This document shows, piece after piece, positions 57,020-64,000 of a stretch of DNA of 64,000 nt. The notes under the pieces were generated by a model. That model worked only from the letters and a program-made list of their open reading frames with translations, made no database searches and was not told where the DNA came from. The DNA is from VRUE01 sp036379955. Lineage in GTDB: Bacteria > Actinomycetota > Thermoleophilia > Solirubrobacterales > 70-9. Location of the stretch: assembly GCA_036379955.1 (NCBI GenBank), contig DASVFR010000007.1, forward strand, positions 1-64,000, given 5' to 3'. The stretch's first letter is position 1; each line of letters opens with the position of its first letter. The translations under genes were made by a program, and so were the position numbers.

Positions 57020-57756
57020 CAGCCCATTTCCTCCGCCGACGGGACGATTTCCGCTGACATAGAGCGGTTTTCGGCCCGTCGGCCCGGAGTTGGGGTGCCG
57101 CGGACGAGCTGGTAGGTGAGGGCGCCTAGGGCGGCGCCGGCGATCGGGGCGACTATGTAGATCCAGAGGTCGTGGGTTTCGCCGGAGAGGAGGGCGGGAC
57201 CGATCGAGCGGGCCGGGTTCATCGAGGCGCCGGTGATCGGGCCGCCGAAGAGGGCGTCGAGCCCGACGGCGCCGCCGATCGCGATCGCCGCCCCGGTGCC
57301 GACCGCGCGCGTGTCGGTGGCGACGGCCATGATCGTGAACATCAGGAAGGCGGTCATCGTGGCCTCGTAGACGAGTGCGCTGCCGCTGCCGACGCTGGGC
57401 AGCGTCGTGCCCAGATTCGCTGGTGCGCTCGGCCAGACCGCGAGCAGCAATGCGGCCGCGGCGATCGCGCCGAGCAGCTGGGCGGTGACGTAGGCGAACG
57501 TCTCGCGGCGCGGGAAGTGACGGGTGAGGGCGAATGCCAGGGTCACCGCCGGGTTGAGGTGCGCGCCCGAGAGGTGGCCGGTCGCGTAGACCATCGCCAT
57601 GATCACCAGGCCGAAGACGAGCGAGACGCCGACCGCGCCTAGCGTCCCGGGGTGCACCGCGTCGGTGACGATCGCCCCGCAGCCGGCGAAGACGAGGGCG
57701 AAGGCGCCGAAGGCCTCGGCGGCGGCGCGGCGGAGCAGGTCGGGGCGTTCATCCAT
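57019..57756 (-). CDS. aqpS: Aquaglyceroporin (MIP family) in arsenic operon
   Basis: 245 residues with six predicted membrane helices and the two NPA boxes: GAHLNPAVTLAF and GASMNPARSIGPAL. In Sinorhizobium a channel of this kind sits in the ars operon and lets arsenite flow out after arsenate reduction. The gene lies between arsR and arsC, with 3 bp to the arsR stop, and no arsB or acr3 pump is present, so a similar export route is likely. The symbol is by operon analogy. Confidence 0.85.
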   Translation of the reverse strand: MDERPDLLRRAAAEAFGAFALVFAGCGAIVTDAVHPGTLGAVGVSLVFGLVIMAMVYATGHLSGAHLNPAVTLAFALTRHFPRRETFAYVTAQLLGAIAAAALLLAVWPSAPANLGTTLPSVGSGSALVYEATMTAFLMFTIMAVATDTRAVGTGAAIAIGGAVGLDALFGGPITGASMNPARSIGPALLSGETHDLWIYIVAPIAGAALGALTYQLVRGTPTPGRRAENRSMSAEIVPSAEEMG

Positions 57757-57759
57757 CGC

Positions 57760-58143
57760 TCAGCAGCAGGCGACTGGTTCGCCGTCGGGATCGGACGCGA
57801 CCGCGACCCGCGCCGGCACCGAGAACACCTCGCGCACCGCGTCAAGCGCTCCCGGCACCAGGCTGAAGTAGCTGTAGGTGCCGCGCGACTCGCGCTCGAC
57901 CACGCCGGCATCGACCAGCTGCTTGAGGTGGTGGCTGACCGTGCCCTGGGAGAGCCCGAGCAGCGGCTGCACCTCGCAGACGCAGACCGGCTCGCCGCCC
58001 GCCCGCAGCAGCAGGTTGACGATCCGCAGCCGGTGCCGGTCGGCCAGCGCCTTCAGCACCCGCTCCAGCTCGCCGGCCCGCTCCTCGTCCAGTGAAGATC
58101 CGGCCAGCGGCGTGCAGCACTCGATAACGGGCAACTCGGTCAC
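57760..58143 (-). CDS. arsR: ArsR-family metalloregulator
   Basis: 127 residues from a GTG at 58143 (VTELPVIECC). Winged-helix repressor that leaves DNA when it binds arsenite or a thiophilic metal. The ArsR-type sequence EPVCVCEVQPLLGLSQGTVSHHLKQLVDAG carries Cys54 and Cys56 in helix alpha3, the usual ligand pair; Cys9-Cys10 and a C-terminal CC could bind further. A perfect palindrome lies about 20 bp upstream (58162-58183). It heads the operon. Confidence 0.9.
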   Translation of the reverse strand: MTELPVIECCTPLAGSSLDEERAGELERVLKALADRHRLRIVNLLLRAGGEPVCVCEVQPLLGLSQGTVSHHLKQLVDAGVVERESRGTYSYFSLVPGALDAVREVFSVPARVAVASDPDGEPVACC

Positions 58144-58161
58144 GCGAGGAGCGTAGCAATC

Positions 58162-58183
58162 TTCATCGATATTTATCGATGAA
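58162..58183. promoter_or_regulatory. ArsR operator palindrome
   Basis: TTCATCGATA-TT-TATCGATGAA is a perfect 10-bp inverted repeat with a 2-bp centre, 19 bp upstream of the arsR start and far more AT-rich than its surroundings. Size and position match operators of ArsR/SmtB repressors. It also overlaps the likely core promoter. I infer that ArsR binds here and represses its own operon. Confidence 0.75.
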
Positions 58184-58200
58184 TGATCCGGGCGGGGCGT

Positions 58201-58253
58201 CTGGGGTCCCTCCCTCAGGCCGCTTCGCGGGGGTTCTGGAGAGGTGGCCCCAG
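58201..58253. repeat. Intergenic hairpin repeat, copy 1
   Basis: An imperfect inverted repeat (CTGGGG ... CCCCAG ends) with loop GGCCGCTTCGCGGGGGTTC. It lies just downstream of the site-2 protease gene stop on the minus strand. The same core recurs in copy 2 at 59452-59513 on the other side of that gene. Likely a dispersed extragenic hairpin element that also serves as a terminator-like structure. Confidence 0.55.
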
Positions 58254-58259
58254 AGGGCG

Positions 58260-59420
58260 CTACCCCGCGTCCCGAAGCGCCCGAGAGACTTGCTCGACCG
58301 TGATGACTCCGGAGAGCTTCCCCTCCGCGTCCACGGCCATCAGTGCGCCGAAGCGGCGCAGCGCGGCGCTGGAGAGGAGGGAGTCGAGCGGCGCGTCGTC
58401 GCGGATCTGGAAGGTGCCGTCGTCGGCCTCGAGCAGGTCGCCGATGTGCGAGGTGGCGCGGGAGGTCTCGGGAATCTCGTCGGCTTTGTCTTTGATGACG
58501 AGGCCGCGGAAGCGGTACGCCGCGTCGACGACCGGGAACCAGGGCCAGCGGTAGCGGAGGAAGTACTCGTCGAGGGCCTGCTCGACGCTGAGCTCGTCGG
58601 GGATCGCGACCGGTTCGCGATCCATCACGTCGGCGACCGAGAGGCTGCTGATCCGTCCCGAGATCGCCGTCTGCATCGAGGCGGCGCGGGCGGAACTGTT
58701 GATCACGAGGCCGATCAGAGCCAGCCAGATGCCGCCGAAGGCGTTGCCGTTGGCGATCAGGAGCAGCCCGCCGCCGATGAAGAGGTAGGCGAAGACGCGG
58801 CCGAGGTTGGCGGCGAAGCGCGTCGCCGAGCCGCGGTCCCCGGTCCGCCACCAGGCGATCGCGCGCACGATCCGACCGCCGTCCATCGGGAATGCCGGCA
58901 GCAGGTTGAAGACGAGGACGAGGGCGTTGATCGAGGCGAGCCAGCCGATCATCGCCAGCGCCCCGGAGACGCCGGAGTTGGCCTCGATCAGGACCGCGCG
59001 CCGGAACTCCTCGGCGCCGACGGCGCCGACGCCGATCGCGGTGAGGACGAAGACGACGGCGAACGTCACCAGCGGCCCGGCGGCGGCGACCTTGAACTCG
59101 GTGCCCGGCCCGTCGGACTCGCGGTCCATGCGCGCCATGCCGCCGAAGATCCAGAGCTGGATGCTGGAGATGCCGATGCCGTTGCGCATCGCGACGAAGG
59201 CGTGGCCGAGCTCGTGCAGGACGATCGAGCCGAAGAAGCCAGCGGCGCTGAGCACCGCGAGTCCGAAGGCTTCGCTGGAGGTGCTGCTCTGTCCGAGCAC
59301 GTCGCCGTAGAAGCGCGAGAGCCAGAAGATCACCAGGAACAGCACCAGGAACCAAGACCAGTCGACCGCGATCCGGATGCCCCGGACGTGGAAGAGCGTT
59401 ATCGGACTACCTCCGAGCAT
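58260..59420 (-). CDS. Site-2 protease family zinc metallopeptidase with CBS domains
   Basis: 386 residues from the ATG at 59420. An intramembrane M50 protease: zinc motif HELGH at 69-73 in SIVLHELGHAFVAMRNG, and NLLPAFPMDGGR further on as the third ligand. Several hydrophobic helices surround both. The C-terminal part has a pair of CBS-like domains (ADVMDREPVAIPDELSVEQALDEYF and a later GVITVEQVSRAL), which bind adenosine ligands and could gate the protease. Such enzymes release membrane-held regulators. No anti-sigma partner is adjacent. Confidence 0.85.
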   Translation of the reverse strand: MLGGSPITLFHVRGIRIAVDWSWFLVLFLVIFWLSRFYGDVLGQSSTSSEAFGLAVLSAAGFFGSIVLHELGHAFVAMRNGIGISSIQLWIFGGMARMDRESDGPGTEFKVAAAGPLVTFAVVFVLTAIGVGAVGAEEFRRAVLIEANSGVSGALAMIGWLASINALVLVFNLLPAFPMDGGRIVRAIAWWRTGDRGSATRFAANLGRVFAYLFIGGGLLLIANGNAFGGIWLALIGLVINSSARAASMQTAISGRISSLSVADVMDREPVAIPDELSVEQALDEYFLRYRWPWFPVVDAAYRFRGLVIKDKADEIPETSRATSHIGDLLEADDGTFQIRDDAPLDSLLSSAALRRFGALMAVDAEGKLSGVITVEQVSRALRDAG

Positions 59421-59451
59421 TAGGTCAATGGTAGGCGTCCGACCGTGCGGA

Positions 59452-59513
59452 GCGCCTGGGGTCACCTCGCCAGGCCGCTTCGCGGGAGTTCCTGGCGAGG
59501 TGACCCCAGGCGC
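59452..59513. repeat. Intergenic hairpin repeat, copy 2 (23-bp perfect arms)
   Basis: GCGCCTGGGGTCACCTCGCC... at 59452-59474 pairs perfectly with 59491-59513 over 23 bp, around a 16-nt loop containing CCGCTTCGCGGGAGTT. It lies between the protease gene start and the stop of the AidB-like gene. The loop is nearly the same as in copy 1 at 58201-58253. Both copies follow minus-strand genes, so they may work as terminators; their shared loop marks them as one repeat family. Confidence 0.7.
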
Positions 59514-59517
59514 CTCG

Positions 59518-61191
<1,674 letters not shown>

Positions 61192-61222
61192 GCCGTCATT
61201 CTCGCAGGAGCCGGGCGTCGTG

Positions 61223-61525
61223 TCAGCCGGCGGCGCCCTCGGGCTGGGGGTCGGGCCTGATCACCACGGTGTCGGCGACCTCGAGGATCTCGTCGGCGGG
61301 CATCTCGACCCTACCGGCGTGCTCGCGCACGGCCTCCTCGTCGCGCGCCTGGTAGATGCAGACGGTGCCGAGCGTGCCGCCGGGCTCGGCGATCACGTAG
61401 CTGCGGATCCAGGCGATGTCGTCGGGGAAATCGTCCTCGGCGACCTGCTTCGAGCGGGCCGCGGTGGCCTCGAGCTCCTCGGCGGACTGCCAGGCGCGTT
61501 CGCGGCGGATCACATAGGTCTTCAT
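61223..61525 (-). CDS. DUF4242-type small protein
   Basis: About 100 residues from the ATG at 61525, preceded by GAGGAGGAGCG. The sequence (MKTYVIRRERAWQSAEELEATAARS, then IAWIRSYVIAEPGGTLGTVCIYQARDEEAVREHAGRVEMPADEI) matches the small alpha/beta family DUF4242, sometimes called nickel-binding. It precedes aidB on the same strand by 31 bp. Function unknown. Confidence 0.65.
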   Translation of the reverse strand: MKTYVIRRERAWQSAEELEATAARSKQVAEDDFPDDIAWIRSYVIAEPGGTLGTVCIYQARDEEAVREHAGRVEMPADEILEVADTVVIRPDPQPEGAAG

Positions 61526-61608
61526 CGCTCCTCCTCCTCTCGGGCGGCTCTCGCCGCCCAACGGTTACCGACTGAAAGTTAGCCTGCGCCGGTAGCATCG
61601 CCCGCCGC

Positions 61609-62826
61609 GTGTCCAAGATCTCCGTCAAGAACCCGATCGTCGAGCTCGACGGCGACGAGATGACCCGGATCATCTGGGCCTTCATCAAAGAGCAGTTGAT
61701 CCTGCCCTACCTCGACCTCGACCTCGACTACTTCGACCTCGGGATCGAGAGCCGCGACGCGAGCGAAGACCGGATCACGGTCGAAGCGGCGGAAGCGATC
61801 AAGCGGCACGGGGTGGGGGTCAAGTGCGCGACGATCACCCCCGACGAGGCCCGCGTCGAGGAGTTCGGCCTGAAGGAGATGTACCGCTCGCCAAACGGGA
61901 CGATCCGCAACATCCTCGGCGGCGTCATCTTCCGCGAGCCGATCGTCATCTCCAACATTCCGCGATTGGTCCCCGGCTGGACGAAGCCGATCGTGATCGG
62001 TCGCCACGCCTTCGGCGATCAGTACCGCGCGACAGACACCCTGATCCCCGGCGAGGGGACGCTGACCCTCACCTACACGCCGAAGGACGGCTCCGAACCG
62101 ATGGAGCTGGAGGTGTACGACTTCGCCGGATCGGGAATCGCGATGGCGATGTACAACCTCGACGACTCGATCCGCGACTTCGCCCGCGCCTCGATGCGCT
62201 ACGGCCTCGACCGCGGCTTCCCCGTCTACCTCTCGACCAAGAACACGATCCTCAAGCGCTACGACGGCCGCTTCAAGGACCTCTTCGCCGAGGTCTACGA
62301 GAGCGAGTTCAAGTCCGACTTCGAGGCCGCCGGCCTCATCTACGAACACCGGCTGATCGACGACATGGTCGCCGCGGCGCTGAAGTGGGAGGGCGGCTAC
62401 GTGTGGGCCTGCAAGAACTACGACGGCGACGTGCAGTCCGACACCGTCGCTCAAGGCTTCGGCTCGCTCGGCCTGATGACCAGCGTGCTGATGAGCCCCG
62501 ACGGCAAGACCGTCGAGGCCGAGGCGGCGCACGGCACCGTCACCCGCCACTACCGCCAACACCAGCAAGGGAAGCCGACCTCGACCAACCCGATCGCCTC
62601 GATCTTCGCCTGGACCCGCGCCCTGGCCGCTCGCGGGCGCCTCGACGACACCCCCGAGGTCTCGCGCTTCGCCGAGACCTTGGAGCGCGTCTGCGTGGAG
62701 ACCGTGGAAAGCGGTCGGATGACCAAAGACCTCGCGCTCCTGGTCGGGCCCGACCAGGAGCACCAGACGACCCAGGAGTTCCTCGCCTCGATCGACGAGG
62801 CCCTCAAAGCAAAGGAGATTCTGTGA
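61609..62826 (+). CDS. icd: NADP-dependent isocitrate dehydrogenase
   Basis: 405 residues from the GTG at 61609. Oxidises isocitrate to 2-oxoglutarate in the TCA cycle, making NADPH. The sequence KNPIVELDGDEMTRIIWAFIKEQL matches the homodimeric (eukaryotic-like) IDH subfamily, with substrate region SPNGTIRNILGGVIFREPI and cofactor region EAAHGTVTRHYRQHQQGKPTSTNPIASIFAWTRAL. It overlaps the malate dehydrogenase gene by 4 bp (GTGA), so TCA enzymes are co-translated. Confidence 0.95.
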   Translation: MSKISVKNPIVELDGDEMTRIIWAFIKEQLILPYLDLDLDYFDLGIESRDASEDRITVEAAEAIKRHGVGVKCATITPDEARVEEFGLKEMYRSPNGTIRNILGGVIFREPIVISNIPRLVPGWTKPIVIGRHAFGDQYRATDTLIPGEGTLTLTYTPKDGSEPMELEVYDFAGSGIAMAMYNLDDSIRDFARASMRYGLDRGFPVYLSTKNTILKRYDGRFKDLFAEVYESEFKSDFEAAGLIYEHRLIDDMVAAALKWEGGYVWACKNYDGDVQSDTVAQGFGSLGLMTSVLMSPDGKTVEAEAAHGTVTRHYRQHQQGKPTSTNPIASIFAWTRALAARGRLDDTPEVSRFAETLERVCVETVESGRMTKDLALLVGPDQEHQTTQEFLASIDEALKAKEIL

Positions 62827-63809
62827 GCACCCCCGTGAAAGTCACCGTCACCGGCGCCGCCGGGCAGATCGGCTACGCGCTCCTCTTCCGCATCGCCAGC
62901 GGCCAGATGCTCGGCCCCGACACCCCGGTCGAGCTCAGCCTGCTGGAGATCCCGGACGCGGTGAAGGCCGCCGAGGGCACGGCGATGGAGCTCGACGACT
63001 GCGCCTTCCCGCTGCTGCGCAAGATCGACATCTTCGACGAGCCAAACGCGGCCTTCGAGGGCTGCAACGTGGGCCTGCTGGTCGGAGCGCGCCCACGCGG
63101 TCCCGGCATGGAGCGCTCAGACCTGCTCGAGGCCAACGGTGGCATCTTCAAGCCGCAGGGCGAGGCGATCGCCGCCGGCGCCGCCGGCGACGTTCGGGTG
63201 CTGGTGGTCGGCAACCCGGCCAACACCAACTGCCTGATCGCGATGTCCAATGCCGACGGGGTTCCGCGCGAGCGCTTCACGGCGATGATGCGGCTCGACC
63301 ACAACCGGGCGATCGCCCAGGTTGCGAACAAGCTGGGGAAGGAGATCTCCGACGTCACCGACATGACGATCTGGGGCAACCACTCGACGACCCAGTACCC
63401 GGATCTCGTCAACGCGAAGGTGAACGGTCAGAGCGCCTGGGACGCGGTCGACGACGAGACTTGGATCGCCGACGAGTTCATACCAAGGGTGGCCAAGCGG
63501 GGGGCGGCGATCATCGAGGCACGCGGCGCCTCGAGCGCGGCTTCGGCGGCCAACGCCGCGATCGACCACGTGCACGACTGGGTGCTCGGCACCCCGGAGG
63601 GCGACTGGGTCTCGATGGGCGTGCCCACCGACGGCTCCTACGGCGTCGAAGAGGGCATCGTCGCCGGCCTCCCCTGCCACTGCAGCGGCGGTGAGTGGTC
63701 TGTGGTGGAGGGGCTCGACGTTCCCGAGTTCTCCCGCGCGCGCATCGACGCCAGCGCGGCTGAGTTGCGCGAGGAGCGCGACGCGGTCGCCGGCCTCGGG
63801 CTGGTCTAG
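62823..63809 (+). CDS. mdh: Malate dehydrogenase
   Basis: 328 residues from the GTG at 62823. Oxidises malate to oxaloacetate with NAD. N-terminal dinucleotide fold VTVTGAAGQIGYALLFRIASG, substrate Arg in LLVGARPRGPGMERSDLL, NPANTNCLIA, and catalytic MRLDHNRA with WGNHST. The length and PRGPGMER loop match the cytosolic-type MDH of actinobacteria. It is directly coupled to icd. A terminator hairpin follows at 63826. Confidence 0.95.
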   Translation: MSTPVKVTVTGAAGQIGYALLFRIASGQMLGPDTPVELSLLEIPDAVKAAEGTAMELDDCAFPLLRKIDIFDEPNAAFEGCNVGLLVGARPRGPGMERSDLLEANGGIFKPQGEAIAAGAAGDVRVLVVGNPANTNCLIAMSNADGVPRERFTAMMRLDHNRAIAQVANKLGKEISDVTDMTIWGNHSTTQYPDLVNAKVNGQSAWDAVDDETWIADEFIPRVAKRGAAIIEARGASSAASAANAAIDHVHDWVLGTPEGDWVSMGVPTDGSYGVEEGIVAGLPCHCSGGEWSVVEGLDVPEFSRARIDASAAELREERDAVAGLGLV

Positions 63810-63825
63810 GTCTAGGGCAAAGAAA

Positions 63826-63850
63826 AGCCGGCCCCGCTACGGGGCCGGCT
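63826..63850. terminator. Bidirectional terminator hairpin
   Basis: AGCCGGCCCCG-CTA-CGGGGCCGGCT is an 11-bp perfect stem. On the minus strand it is followed by TTTTCTTTG, a good T-run for the winged-helix gene whose stop is at 63871. On the plus strand it lies 17 bp after mdh and probably stops that transcript too. Confidence 0.75.
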
Positions 63851-63870
63851 CCTTGCCATACAGAGGTCCG

Positions 63871-64000
63871 CTAGGCGGGGTGGTACTCCCGGCCCTTCTT
63901 CTTGACCCGACCCTCTTTCTCGAGTTCGCCCAGAACCCGGTAGAGGTAATTGGGTTTGATTTTCATCTGTTTGGCGATCTCCGAGGCGCTGATCCCAGGG
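63871..64000 (-). CDS. Winged-helix DNA-binding protein, C-terminal part (5' end outside window)
   Basis: The last 43 codons of a minus-strand gene: PGISASEIAKQMKIKPNYLYR, then VLGELEKEGRVKKKGREYHPA. This matches residues 80-122 of the basic winged-helix protein at 13980-14348 (GATASEVAKAMKIGPNYVYR, KKGRQYFPA) at most positions, so they are paralogues. The expected N-terminal coiled coil and AT-hook-like linker lie beyond the window. The gene ends at the terminator hairpin at 63826-63850. Confidence 0.8.
   Translation of the reverse strand, partial: PGISASEIAKQMKIKPNYLYRVLGELEKEGRVKKKGREYHPA

Noticed and set aside
63866..63878. GTCCGCTAGGCGG, same 13-mer as an iteron copy
   Set aside because: It falls across the stop codon of a winged-helix gene with no neighbouring copies; most likely chance.

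Overview
The window is GC-rich, with long overlapping reading frames on both strands, secreted proteins with Arg-rich tails, an mIHF-like protein and many GTG starts. It reads like the chromosome of a high-GC actinobacterium, most likely Thermoleophilia/Solirubrobacterales; the lineage is an inference from gene style and was not tested by search. 

Layout. (1) 1-19 kb is a mosaic of exported and regulatory genes: a beta-helix protein fragment, RNase HI, small XRE regulators, a 1.6k-residue secreted protein with about 27 tandem Cys-paired repeats, a lipoprotein, an ECF-like sigma factor behind a long structured leader, delta-60 and pre-peptidase proteins sharing an Arg-rich tail, a CAP-like secreted protein, a basic winged-helix protein, two divergent membrane proteins (one GAF-like) and a NERD-domain protein. 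(2) 19.1-19.8 kb has no convincing gene but carries helically phased iteron-like repeats and a two-hairpin leader. (3) 19.8-43.1 kb is one long, tightly overlapped plus-strand cluster of about 30 genes for DNA metabolism: primase-polymerase with zinc finger, mIHF-like protein, DprA, UvrD-like helicase, Bet/RecT annealing protein, PD-(D/E)XK nuclease, SNF2-like ATPase, MoxR plus CobT-like VWA pair, ParB, a methylase-like protein without a catalytic motif, and many small unknowns. It has no capsid, conjugation, ParA or integrase gene in view. (4) 43.8-51.5 kb is an island bounded by two direct copies of a tRNA 3' end (27 bp identical). It carries VapBC, a helix-turn-helix plus frameshifted PIN module, an XRE plus nucleotidyltransferase module, and a large UPF1-like SF1 helicase. 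(5) 51.5-64 kb is ordinary chromosome: patatin lipase, acyl-CoA ligase, FAH hydrolase and SRPBCC, methyltransferase, an arsR-aquaporin-arsC operon with a perfect operator palindrome, site-2 protease, AidB-like dehydrogenase, icd-mdh, and the end of a second winged-helix paralogue. 

How it fits together. The 20-43 kb cluster has what a self-replicating or recombining element needs (origin-like repeats, primase, helicases, annealing protein and exonuclease, partition-like ParB, chromatin-like mIHF) but no transfer or particle genes. With the tRNA-derived attachment remnants at its right edge, it is best read as an integrated plasmid-like element or the replication module of one, followed by a separate toxin-antitoxin/helicase island that used the same tRNA site.
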